From: Cyanidiococcus yangmingshanensis
Taxonomy: Eukaryota > Rhodophyta > Bangiophyceae > Cyanidiales > Cyanidiaceae
Length of the DNA stretch: 64,000 nucleotides
NCBI GenBank assembly: GCA_013995675.1
Contig: VWRR01000007.1
Span: 496,001-560,000 of the forward strand
Direction: 5' to 3'
Shown here: piece after piece, positions 1-10,201 of the stretch
Layout: each line of letters begins with the position of its first letter
Numbering within the stretch: the first letter of the stretch is position 1
Program-made: the position numbers and the translations under genes
Notes under the pieces: generated by a model
Seen by the model: the letters and a program-made list of their open reading frames with translations, nothing else
Told to the model about the DNA's origin: nothing
Database searches by the model: none

Positions 1-676
1 GCCGCAGATGCTTCGGGTTCGAAACTTTGGAGACGCACAAGCTCGAGACCAAGTCTATTGTCCTGTCCTGCCGTCATGAGCTCCATGGCGACTGAAACGA
101 GTGTCCAGCTGGAACCCATGACGACATCGTCGGTAGGGATGATGCTGCCTCGACCCAGGATAAGGATGGAGCAATCAAGCAAACAGTTGTTTGGGGCGAG
201 TGGACCGGTTGCACGAAGGAATCGCTTTCAGTGGAGATGGAGGTGCCGCCACGAAGGTGCACAAGCTCGCTGGACACCAGCTCCAGCATCGCGCAACCAT
301 GGAGTGCTACAGCCATCGTTTGTGCGCTTCAGTTCCATTTACAGCAAAAGATGTCTGTTCGACACGAACCAATGAGCAGAAACGAACGACGCGAGAAACC
401 AGGAACATGAACGATGATCTCGGTTAACTTTCGCGTGATACCACCCGTTCGAAAACAAGCAGTCAGTCAGTACAAGCACGCGGTTCAGAGAACCCAATAG
501 CAACCAAAAATAAATCAAAGCTGGGCAGTTTGAGGACACTGGCAATACGATCCGAAGAGTCACGAGAGACGCCGCCGCGATACCTCCTGTCATCCGATGG
601 ATTGCCCTGTTTCCGGACATATCTCCAGCGGACAGAGCTGATTCATGTCCGGACCTAACCCCAGTGTCGCGCTTTC
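1..676. other. Left-edge stretch without a supported gene
   Basis: Several short overlapping open frames are present on both strands (up to about 105 codons), but none has a recognisable domain or a clear advantage over its antisense. It could hold the 3' end of a gene whose body lies left of the window. Its right part is the 3' flank of the tetraspanin-like gene. Confidence 0.4.
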
Positions 677-1417
677 TCAAATACCACAACAAGTGCAGAG
701 CGTTCGCCAACAGCTCGCCAAGTAGCAGAGCACGACCGCAGCCAGCGCGACAGTCGTCGTCACCACCAACACAAACCAGTCATGTCGAACTGCACGATTG
801 ACAGGGTCAGCACAACCACGTCCGGCGTTCGCTTCCTCATTCGTCCTGCATTGTCCACCGACACTGGTTCCCGGACAGTACTGGGGATCCGGATTTGGAG
901 CTGCACACTGGTTCGCAGTGTAGCCAGCACAACCGTAGTAGATCTCCTGAGAGCAAACAAACTGAGGTTGCTTCTCGACGGTATATAACCAGCTATTCGC
1001 CGATATAGCGTTCGGTCCCCCAACTCCTGTCGTCCCATATGCATACCAAGCAAGGACACAGAGGGCTCCCAGATACAAGAACGCCAAAATCAACAGAACA
1101 TTATAGAACGCATAAAAAAGTTTCCCCAAACAACAGTGGGTCGCGCAATGCGCAACGATACCAACAGTGCCAATACCCGCAAGTACCGCACCAGCAACAA
1201 TATATAGCCACGCGTTATGTGCGAGCGATCCAATCAACGGATTGGTTTGCTGATATTGGCCGTACGCAGAAAACGCGTTCCCGTGCTGTTCAAGCGCACC
1301 GATGACCAGTACAGCCACCCCAGCGAACAAAAAAAGAACGTTCGCAACGAGCAACAGACAGTTCACCAGCTTGGTGTCCGCGAAACAAAGGCCACCACGA
1401 CCGCCACCTCTGCCCAT
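677..1417 (-). CDS. Tetraspanin-like four-pass membrane protein
   Basis: A 246-residue protein starting at the ATG at 1417; the open frame extends 12 nt further but only to a TTG. Four hydrophobic segments are clear, at about residues 17-42, 69-95, 101-128 and 218-241. Between the third and fourth lies a loop of about 85 residues with many cysteines (for example 'YYGCAG', 'NQCAAP', 'GRGCADP'). A small first loop, a large Cys-rich second loop and short termini are the tetraspanin layout. Tetraspanins organise membrane microdomains through the large extracellular loop. The canonical CCG motif is not exact (GCAG here), so the match is one of topology, not a firm family hit. It could be another four-TM family. 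Cysteines near the second and third membrane segments and at the C-terminus are possible palmitoylation sites (inference). Confidence 0.6.
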   Translation of the reverse strand: MGRGGGRGGLCFADTKLVNCLLLVANVLFLFAGVAVLVIGALEQHGNAFSAYGQYQQTNPLIGSLAHNAWLYIVAGAVLAGIGTVGIVAHCATHCCLGKLFYAFYNVLLILAFLYLGALCVLAWYAYGTTGVGGPNAISANSWLYTVEKQPQFVCSQEIYYGCAGYTANQCAAPNPDPQYCPGTSVGGQCRTNEEANAGRGCADPVNRAVRHDWFVLVVTTTVALAAVVLCYLASCWRTLCTCCGI

Positions 1418-2665
1418 GATGCTCAGCAATCAAGGAGTCGCTTCGTTCTCTGCACCGTAGCGGGAACCAGCGCCCTCGCCAATCGTCAAGACACCTCGGA
1501 ACGAGTGTCGCAGACGCTGACATCGGCCAGGCGTGTCTCTCTCTCCGTTCGATCGCGCGCGCAATCGCTGTATCGACACTGGGGCTCGTATGGCCCAGAC
1601 GACCACCACCGATCCGATCAGATCCATTCATCTGTCTATGCAGCCGGATGCCATCTGGCAGGCGACATCAGGACGTGTCCGCGTGTCACCGCTCGTAGAC
1701 GCGTGCCCAATGGCGGGCGAGCCAGCGATCCCGTGACGGACGGAACACAACAGCGCCGCGCAGGGCAGCGGTTGGATCGCGCGGCAGGTGAGCGCGCTCT
1801 TGCGTATGTTCGGTGCGTACATCAGTTGGATATTCCGCGCTGCGCCGAAGACAACAGCGATAGAGCGTGTTCTGGTGTCTCCCGTCTGCAATGTCTGGTC
1901 CTTGTGCTGAGACTTGATGCTCTTGACCGCTGATCTGTTTGTTAGCAGAGGCGCTGGTCTCGTCCAGAAGGGAGTTGGAATAGTATGTAGGCTCGTTACA
2001 GAGACTTCAGTTGCAGTTTGGAGATAACCGTATGCTTGTTCATGTTACGGGTTCAGTAGATGAAGAAAGGTACGACGAGGATGTTGCGAAATGATGAGGT
2101 TTTTGTTCCGGGGTTTTCAATAGCTGACCTGTTCTTGGGCTGTTGTCTGCGGGACTGGAAGCACGTTCTTCGGCAAGATTGGTGACGCACGCAGCAGTGC
2201 TGCATTTCAGACTCAAGTGGGGTTCCACTCGAGTTTGGCACGTCACCAACAGGTCACCAGGTTGCACAGATGAGGAAGGAAGCGGCGGGTGGTTTTTCTC
2301 GAAAAACAAGACATTGTTGAAAAGGGTGTCTGAGTGCAGAAACTGCACATATACGTGAATCATAAAGCCTGGAATGGTTAGATTGTCGGGAACGTATCAT
2401 ATCGTTCGATGATGTTCACCTGAGGGTTCCAGGATCCTATAGCAAGCGCTCAGGTCCGTTCGTCTTCGAGTCGAGTGATGTCCGGAAGTGGGCTCGTTTG
2501 GAATGTGTTGTAACGCTACCATCAGGCGCTTTCTCTGGACAGAATCGTGGCCTTCGGACCGCTCTATTTTGTAACCTTATACTCGAGCGCTCATATTCGC
2601 GCTCGCCTCGCAGTCTGCTGGCGGCGTGGACGCAGATCACATCCCGTAAGTATCCGTCGGCTGTA
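1418..2665. other. Intergenic, no supported gene
   Basis: Upstream flank of the tetraspanin-like gene. A 238-codon plus-strand frame (1217-1933) overlaps that gene in antisense and has no recognisable domain, so it was not accepted. I see no other coding or RNA signal here. Confidence 0.4.
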
Positions 2666-2933
2666 GAGGAACTAGTTGAGACCTCGTCTACATCGAGATA
2701 GAACACCGCAGTTATCCATGGTCGTGGAGAGGTCTCTCTTCCTCAGAGAAGCTAGTCGAGACCTCGTCTACATCGAGATAGAACATCGCAGTTATCCATG
2801 GTCGTGGAGAGGTCTCTCTTCCGCAGAGGAACTAGTTGAGACCTCGTCTACATCGAGATAGAACACCGCAGTTATCCATGGTCGTGGAGAGGTCTCTCTT
2901 CCTCAGAGGAGCTAGTCGAGACCTCGTCTACAC
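2666..2933. repeat. 80-bp tandem repeat, about 3.4 copies
   Basis: A unit of exactly 80 bp is repeated head to tail: the string 'acctcgtcta' recurs at 2681, 2761, 2841 and 2921. Copies differ by only a few substitutions (for example aactagtt versus gctagtcg just before that string). Each unit carries GAGACCTC and, 50 bp later, its reverse complement GAGGTCTC, so the arms can pair within a unit or across the unit junction. Since 80 is not a multiple of 3, the array is not a coding repeat. It lies about 320 bp beyond the EF-2 stop codon, in the 3' flank. Confidence 0.9.
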
Positions 2934-3254
2934 CACGCTCGCGTACCTCTGCACCGGATGATATCAAACATAGCCACACGTCCAGCTCGTTCCCCATGGC
3001 TCTCTTCAGATCGGATTTGCACACGAAAATCTTGGTTCGCAGCGGTCTCGCCCCGGATTCGTTCACCTCATGGCGGGTATTCTCGCAGCAGCATCGTCTT
3101 CGGTGCAACCGCCCCGAGATTCGCGGACGAATACGAGGCGCGCCTACCCATCGAACTTTCACGATGGTATCCATCTGGTGACGAGCAACCACGACCCGAT
3201 GAAAACACGCTGACGCTTTGGTTTACACCGCTTACAACCTCCATGCTTCCATTT
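2934..3254. other. 3' flank of EF-2
   Basis: A stretch of 321 bp between the tandem repeat and the EF-2 stop. Short open frames exist on both strands without recognisable features. It probably contains the EF-2 3' UTR and terminator. Confidence 0.4.
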
Positions 3255-5794
3255 TCAGAGCTTGTCGTAAAAGTTCGAAATGTCTGGCACGCCCTCCTTG
3301 AGACCTTTGCGCAGTCTTGTCGCCTTGCAAAAATCATATGCCAGGTTCCCGGTTTCCAACGGAGATCCAGGCACCATCTCCCAGTGCGAGAACATCATCT
3401 GCGGGAAGGCTTGGCCTGACGTCGCTGACCGAAGCTCCGCAGTGAATCCGAAAGACTCAACGACAGGCAGATATGCTTTCAGAATCCACAGTGGAGTTCC
3501 GGCGCGCTGCTGCTCCTCAGTAACCATACCGCGTTTCCGAGAGAAGAGACCGTAGATGGACCCAACCGCCTGCTCTGGACACGTGATATCAACGAGGAAC
3601 ATGGGCTCGAAGAGGCGAGGCCTCGCCATCAGCTGCGCTCCGTACAGGCATCGCCGACATGTGGGAATGATTTGACCACCACCACGATGAATCGCATCGG
3701 CATGCAGCGTGACATCAACCAGGTGGAAACCGATATTGCGCATGGGCTCTTCGCAGAGCACTCCCTCTTTGCACGCCCACTGCATCGCAGCGACGCACGA
3801 GTCCTTGATTTCGTTCAAGAACTGCACCGCCTTGGTGCGGTCCATGAAAAGATTCGGACCAGTGGTATCGGGTGCAAAACACCAGAGCCGGCGGGCCGCA
3901 TCCTCATCCATGTTGTATTCGTCTTTGAGGAGCTTGGCGCGGATCTTGGGGTCGTCACGAGGCGTAATCTTGCCCTCATCGATCGCTTGCGCGACGCCAT
4001 CCGGCAGTGGGTCAGCGTAGATATAAGGCGATTGTGCTTGTTCGGTGACTTGGAAAGGCAGACAGCGGTGTTCAGGGGATCTGGAACACCTTCGACGGTT
4101 TCACGGAAACTCACCACTGGATTGCCGACCCGAATCTCTGCTCCGTTCATGAAATCTTCCTGCAGGTCCTTGAGACAAATCTCCAGATGCAACTCGCCTG
4201 CACCCGCAATGATGTGTTCGCCGCTCTCCTCCATGGTGACCTCGACCAGCGGATCGGACTTGGCCAAACGCTTAAGGCCTTCTACCAGCTTTGGCAGATC
4301 GCTTGGGTTCTTTGGCTCGACCGCGACGCGAACCACTGGAGAGACGGAATATTTCATGTTCTTGATTGGGAAGGCGCTCTCTTCATCAGTCAGCGTACCT
4401 GATTTGACCAGAAACTGGTCAACACCCACGAGACCAACTGTATTGCCTGCAGGGACGGAGTCTACTGCCTCGGTGCGGCGACCCATCATCAACAACGTCC
4501 GCTGAATATTTTTCACGGCCAGATCCTTCTTCTCACCCGGTTCATAGTTCGGACCATAGATGCGAACCTTCATTCCAGTGCGAACAGTTCCTGAAAAAAC
4601 TCTTCCGAAAGCCACGAAACGGCCCTTATCCGATGCCGGCACCATCTTACTGACGTAGAGCATCAAAGGTCCTTTTGGATCGCAGTTACGCATCGCGGTC
4701 GCCGCGACATCGTCCATGGGTCCCTCGTACAACAACTCTGTACGGTATTTTTGGGCTTTCACGGGAGACGGGAGGTGGGTCACAATCATCTCCAGCAGAG
4801 CCTGGTCAGCAGGGAGCCATTTTTGGAGTACCCGCTTCATCAGCGGTTTCTGACGCAGCTGCTTATCGTCATTGGTAAGCGACACTTCTAATCCTGACAG
4901 GAGCTTTTCCAACGCCTCCACTTGGTCCGACATGCATAGTTCAATAATTTTCTTCACCGGTTTGATAACGAATTCACAGAACGCGCGATCCAACTGCTCG
5001 CCATCAGCGTCAGTGCTTTTCGTGGTCCATTTTTTGGTCTTGCGATTGAAGAAATTCTCACCCCAGAGCCGCTGGGTCATCTTATCAACGTCGACACCGA
5101 ACTTTTTCGCATACATGCGAGCGAAACGGGTTAAGGTGAAGGCCCAACCATGCAGACCGGCCGAGAAAGCGACCGTTCCCTTTGCTGGCGAGACCTGAAC
5201 ATCTCCTAGCGCCACATCCTGATAGGTCGCCAAAATCACGTTTGCATTCTCAATCACCCGACTGAAGGTTTGATACATTTCCTCCGCCTCCAACTGTAGT
5301 TCCAGAAAAGCCCGATCTAACTTGTTGATCGTTAGCACAGGCTTGATTCGCTCAGCAAGCGCCTGTCGCAGCACCGTCTCCGTCTGCACACAGACACCTT
5401 CTACGCAGTCAACAACAACAAGGGCACCGTCTGTGACACGCAAGGCTGCCGTTACTTCTGAACTAAAGTCCACGTGCCCCGGGCTGTCAATCAAGTTCAC
5501 CAAAAAGTCCCGCGAGTCACCCGAGTCCTTCGGCAACTCCAGGTTCGGTGGATAGTGGAAAAAAAGACTGATACCGGTGCTTTTGATGGTAATGCACCGT
5601 TCCTGCTCATCAGCACGAGTGTCCGTCAGACGTGTGTCGCCTGCAGCCTCGACAGCGATGATGCCAGCCGCAGCGACCAAACTGTCCGTCAACGTCGACT
5701 TGCCGTGATCCACGTGTGCAATCACAGACATGTTCCGGATCTGTTCCGGAATGTCCATCAATGACCGAAGCTCATCAGTTGTAAAGTTCACCAT
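3255..5794 (-). CDS. EEF2: Translation elongation factor 2 (EF-2), with an apparent 1-nt frame break
   Basis: EF-2 is the cytosolic GTPase that moves tRNA and mRNA through the ribosome after peptide bond formation. The start [10 protein letters not shown] is typical of the family. The GTPase motifs are intact: AHVDHGKS at residues 26-33, DSPGHVDF, and [11 protein letters not shown]. The C-terminal part has [15 protein letters not shown], whose last His is the residue converted to diphthamide. Read as one gene it would be about 846 residues, the usual EF-2 length. As given, the frame breaks near 4020-4026: after 'NKHNRL' the expected sequence resumes in the next frame, explained by one missing A at 4025-4026 (plus strand). 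Domain content is otherwise complete, so I read this as an assembly indel and not a dead gene. DPH6, which acts on this protein, is also in the window. Confidence 0.95.
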
Positions 5795-6940
5795 GTCGTC
5801 CAGAGAGCGTCAGAATGAGAACTCACTCGTGTAAAGCCGCTCACTGTAGAGCCCAGAGACCGCGTAACTGCTCGACCTGCGGACACAAGGCCGTCGCATA
5901 CGCCTCTCGTCGTCGTCGCCCGGGGGATCGCGCAGCAGCCGCGGTCCGCGCCGAAAGCCGCCGCCTCGAATCCAATAGTGACATGAGTACCCAATCATGG
6001 AAGATTCTTTCCATCGCCAGGTTGGACATCGATGCGTCTGTCTCCGACCCTTGGACGGGGCGGCGGCGGAGCGACCCGACTGAGGGATCGCGCGACCCGC
6101 TCGATGGATGCATCGCCGGTTCGTGACCCGGACGATCGCTGCTGGGCGTGGGACCCCGTCCGCAGGGCGACGCCCACTGTGCCCCGATCGGGGAATGCAT
6201 GCGTGTGTCGGTGCGGGGACGGACGCGTCGCGGTCGCTGTCCGTGGCGTTGCCGCGGCCAGCCGGAGATGAAGCACGCAGCGTATTTGTTCGCAGCCGGA
6301 GCCTACACCAGGGCGAGGCCTGCAAAGGCTCGGCGAAATCGGATGAGGTATGCGACAGAAACACGAGCCTTGGTTGTATACGATGTGCGTATTGGTGGTT
6401 TGCCCAAACAAGTTGCCTGGGATGCCTTTTGAAAGTCTTGTCCTCGAGTCATTCGATGATCTATTTCCCTAAGCGTGATGCATGGATCGGGACGGATGGT
6501 CGTGTTGGTGAATCGTCGTGAATACGTCTGCTTCTTGCTGGCTGATTCATTGGTGATCCGTGATCGCCTGTGCATCGATCATGCTGAGATCGTTTTTCGA
6601 GATCGATCCCGCAGCAAGGGTTGTGACTCCTTTGCCTAGCTGGCTTTGGCATACACTCCAATGTGTATTGAATGCAGGGGCCTCAGCCATAACGATAACG
6701 ACGATGATGGAGTGAAGAGAATTCTTGGTCCGCCACCGGGAGGTGCTCGCACGGCTCGGGTGCACGGCAGCCGCACCATCCGGTGGCCATCCGCTGCAGC
6801 GCGCGTGCACAACCAGCGTCTGTGCCTCTGAACAGGGGTGTCCGCATTCTCGCGCATCTGGTCTAGCGCTGGGGAATCTACCAAAAAGACGAAATCGTGT
6901 TTACTGCCCGAAAAATGCCTCCAGCAAATAAAATGTCTGC
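5795..6940. other. EF-2 upstream region / AGT 3' flank
   Basis: About 1.1 kb between two minus-strand genes. It must hold the EF-2 promoter and 5' UTR. Open frames of up to 184 codons on the minus strand are rich in Arg/Pro/Ser in several frames at once, as expected from G+C-rich non-coding DNA, and none shows a domain. Confidence 0.45.
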
Positions 6941-8147
6941 TTAGATCTTTGCAATCGCCTCTGTGAAACCGCGTGCTTGCAAAGCATGCTGCTGGTAGTA
7001 CTCTGCGGCCGCCGCAACGCCAGCGCCAATCTTGAATCCCGCGATATCCGCAGTCTCGCAGCGTCATCTCGACACCGGCGAGCGCACCGAGCATCGTTAG
7101 CTCGTTCAAATCACCTAACGAGCCGATACGAAATGCCTTGCCACGCAAACGCATCAGGCCGGCACCTAACGAGAGATTGTATTTCTGGAAAGCAGTTTTG
7201 ACGATCTGGACGCCGTCAATGCCCGGCGGCAGCATCACAGTCGTGACCGTGTCCGACTGCAGACGAGGTTCGCGGCAGCAGATCTCCAGATTCCATGCCC
7301 GCACTGCCCGACGAACGCCCTCCGCAAGTTTGTGGTGTCGAGCCCAGACGCTCTCGTAGCCCTCCTCCTCCAACATCTTCACTGCCTCAACCAGGCCATA
7401 CAGCAGTGGTACACTTGGGGTGTATGGGAAGAACCCATCCACGTTCGAACGCAAATGGTCTTGGAACGACATGTACACATGCGGCAGTTTGGCTGTTTTG
7501 CTGCGTTCCAGCGCTCTTGGCGAGGCGCAAACGAAGCCGAGACCAGCTGGCAACATAAGCGCCTTCTGAGAGCCGGTTACAGCTAGATCGATCTTCCACT
7601 CATCAAATTTGAATGGGACCGCCCCGATGCTGCTGACGCCATCCACCATGAGAAAGGCGGGGTGTTGATACTTGTCCAGAAGCTGCCTCACTGCGGGGAT
7701 ATCGGTGCAAACACCCGTCGTCGTTTCGTTGTGCACGACGCATACTGCTTTGATGTCGTGTGCGCGATCGTTCCGAATCAGGTCCTCCATCCGATCCATG
7801 GGGAGGCCCTCGCCCCATTCCACGTCGAGCTCGATCGGCCGAAGACCCAGCCGCTTCATCATGTCTATCCACAGGTGGCTGAACTGACCAAAACGCACGG
7901 AGATCACTTGGTCGGAAGGATCCAAACAGTTTGTAAGCGCAGCCTCCCAACCAAGAGTACCAGTACCGGGAAATATGAACGCGTGTCCCTGTCTGCACTG
8001 AAAGACCCGCTTGATGGCCTCCAGGGCAGCAAATCCCAGTTGGGGAAAGTCCAGCGACCGATGGTCTTCGCTGTTACGGTGCATAGCGTTCTGAACACGC
8101 TGCGGCACATTCGTTGGGCCGGGCACCATGAGAAAATTCCTTCCCAT
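6941..8147 (-). CDS. AGT1: Alanine/serine-glyoxylate aminotransferase, with an apparent 1-nt frame break
   Basis: A class V PLP-dependent aminotransferase of the peroxisomal AGT/SGAT type, which makes glycine from glyoxylate in photorespiration. The start MGRNFLMVPGPTNVP matches the family. The PLP lysine is K195 in TGSQKALMLP, preceded by the cofactor Asp in MVDGVSS. The frame breaks near the C-terminus after 'LRDCGY': removing one C from the run at 7038-7040 restores the family ending and gives a 401-residue protein, the usual length. The restored C-terminus is AKI, a non-canonical but known PTS1-like tripeptide (plant SGAT ends SRI), so peroxisomal import is likely (inference). As given, the uncorrected frame runs on to 6636 with unrelated sequence. 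The upstream side has a TATATA-like stretch near 8284-8290. Confidence 0.92.
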
Positions 8148-9613
8148 GTGGAACGGGTACGTCTTTCGTCGTGAGTGGCGCCATTGATCGTGAATTGAAT
8201 CAGCTAGTGCCGCGTGAGACTCGGATATTCGTCAACGACGTTCGCAGTATTCAGGCACAGCTGGTTCTCAAGGAAACGCTCGCGTATATAGCGCACACGT
8301 TCTCAAGGACAGTTTATCGTCCTACACACAAAATGAAAAGCTATAGTGCTGAATTGGGTCACCACTGAAGGCAGTTTTCGGGTGCACCTGCAACGTCACA
8401 CACCGCCAAAGCGAGTATTCGAAGCGGCAACCGCTCGCCTGATTTCGGGGATCGGCTCGATGGCTACCCGCGCGCGACGGCGAACCATGCGCTCGTTCCA
8501 CGAGTCGCTGGCGAGTGCCGCGACGCGTGAAAGTTTCGGTCAGGCGTATTGAGTTCGTGTTATAGTTATATTCCATGACCTGAAAGCTTTTGATGAAGAG
8601 CGCACTCTGAAGATTTGTTCGAGTGCATCAGAGCGGGCCAGCCTGGAGCTTTTCGCAGCTGGGCGGCTTTGGCGCAACGAGTACAATCGTGGGCGGCTGT
8701 GGTCAACCTCCGCGGAATATGAACTTGCGACAGGACTGCACTGCTTCGTACTTCTAGCACGTAACGCGTTGGTTTTGGTATCCGGCATCTAGTCCAAAGG
8801 ATGCGCTACTGATGCGTGTAAACGTGTTTGTTGCAGCGCTGATTGAGTTCGACCTGGACGGAAACCGTACAGACTCATGGGCGTCTGTGCAAGTTTTGGT
8901 GGTTCCTGTCTACATGGTTTCAACTTTAAGAAAGCGTTCAGACAGTGATCCGCCGCATACAGTCGTTCAATCCATGGATCTGTTTCTGCACAATGCGTTC
9001 ATGAAACGCGACCACTGCGCATACGTGTTTGTTCTGTACGTTGGCAATAGCTGGCCCCTTGCCTCTAATAGCATATGCATACGAATACATACACGTTTCA
9101 AACACGTTCTGTGCTCACGTACAAGCAATGAGCTCGCCCAAGGTGCATGCGGCAGTCCCTGGGCAGCGCGACGTCCAAACGCGGTGCTGCGTGTGAGATT
9201 TCCCGGCCGACGCGCTGGGATAATGACCGCTAGCGAGCACGCGTCGACGCCCGGGTCCTCGTCGATGGCATCGCGGTGCACGCACTCGGACACTCCAGCG
9301 CATTCATACACCGCAGGCGACTGCACCAGAGACCTGTCATCACCGAGCCATCCATAGACATGTGAATAGACGGCACCCAGCACCGCCTGCCTTGCTCACC
9401 GAAGCATCGTCTTGGGGGGGGGCGACGTGGCAACGCCAGCGATGTCGCCAGCCCAGACGCCTGGGTGATGCGCGCCACGGCGCGGCTTGGGCGTGCTGGC
9501 GGCGGATGCGCGCTGTCGGCGAGATGTCGCACGCCAGCGTCGTCGTCTCTTTCCCTCGCGTCAGGGGAGCGGCCGCGAATCGAGATCTCTTTGTAAGTTG
9601 GATAATATTATTC
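8148..9613. other. Intergenic, no supported gene
   Basis: Nearly 1.5 kb upstream of the aminotransferase. An ATG-initiated 181-codon plus frame (8812-9357) has antisense frames almost as long and no domain, so it is not called. There is a run of G (about 9415-9422) and a G+C-rich block at about 9130-9560. The right end holds a poly(A) signal for the next minus-strand gene. Confidence 0.4.
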
Positions 9614-9619
9614 TTTATT
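9614..9619 (-). terminator. Canonical poly(A) signal AATAAA
   Basis: The minus strand reads AATAAA here, about 20 nt beyond the stop codon of the small basic ORF at 9640-9978 and inside a conspicuously A+T-rich stretch. Its position is what is expected for the 3' end of a minus-strand transcript. Confidence 0.5.
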
Positions 9620-9639
9620 GATATAAATGGACATCATCG

Positions 9640-9978
9640 CTAGCGGGATTGTTGCGCAGCGAAGCGTTCGCTCTTCTTGCGCCGAACAGAAACACGCTTA
9701 GGTACTCGTGAGGGTACTCGGTCTCGACTTGAGAACCAACTTTGAACGCCAGTGTTCCTGGAACAGTCTTGTTTCGTACGTTTCACTGGAGGGTGACCTG
9801 GTCCAGTGTAGGGGTCGTTGGATTGGGTGAGAGGTTTTTCTGGGCTTAGTGCGTGCGCGTCCTTCTGTTTCGTTCGAGAAGCGCTCGAGCGCGCTTGACG
9901 GGAAACGTGCACGCTTCTTGAAACGGCACGTTTGACTGCGTGTAACGTCCATCTTTGCGGTGTGAGGAGGGTTTTCAT
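9640..9978 (-). CDS. Small strongly basic protein, unidentified
   Basis: A 112-residue ORF from the ATG at 9978. The frame is open further upstream, but the next in-frame ATG (10203) lies antisense to the start of the B55 gene. The product is extremely basic, with many Arg/Lys/Ser and C-terminal clusters (KRVSVRRKKSERF). I recognise no domain. It could be a nucleic-acid binding, ribosomal or nuclear protein. Support comes from the AATAAA signal just downstream and from the divergent arrangement with the B55 gene, with about 220 bp between starts. Antisense frames are short here. It may be a chance ORF. Confidence 0.4.
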   Translation of the reverse strand: MKTLLTPQRWTLHAVKRAVSRSVHVSRQARSSASRTKQKDAHALSPEKPLTQSNDPYTGPGHPPVKRTKQDCSRNTGVQSWFSSRDRVPSRVPKRVSVRRKKSERFAAQQSR

Positions 9979-10201
9979 TTCGGTGAATCTGCAGCAACGT
10001 GAAGAATCTGCGCGGATTGAGAAAGGAAACTTGTGTGCTGTTTTGTTTTTCGCTGCGCCGTTGTGGTCAGCGTGATCGTTGCAGAGTTGGTCCTTGCAGC
10101 GGGGGTTGTTACTGTACGCACGACGCGTAAGACGTGTTCTATTGATCGAGGTTGTTCGTGTGGAGCAGTTCAGGCTGAGAGGCTTTGTACGGCTTGTTGC
10201 C

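Noticed and set aside
1-60. tRNA-like T-loop (ggttcgaa near position 17)
   Set aside because: The flanking bases do not form a T stem, and no acceptor, D or anticodon arms could be found around it.
1217-1933. 238-codon plus-strand ORF
   Set aside because: It lies antisense to the tetraspanin-like gene over part of its length, has no domain, and its open state follows from codon use of the other strand.
2666-2933. CRISPR-like array
   Set aside because: The repeats are contiguous 80-bp tandem units with no unique spacers, and the organism is eukaryotic.
3815-5794. Introns as the cause of the frame changes in EF-2 and other genes
   Set aside because: Similarity resumes within a few codons of each break, leaving no room for an intron, and a one-base change in a homopolymer is enough in nearly all cases.
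5810-6364. 184-codon minus-strand ORF upstream of EF-2
   Set aside because: All six frames are long here because the DNA is G+C-rich; the translation is Arg/Pro/Ser-rich without any motif, and it occupies the EF-2 promoter.
8812-9357. 181-codon plus-strand ORF
   Set aside because: Although it starts with ATG, antisense frames are nearly as long, and the product has no recognisable domain or signal peptide.
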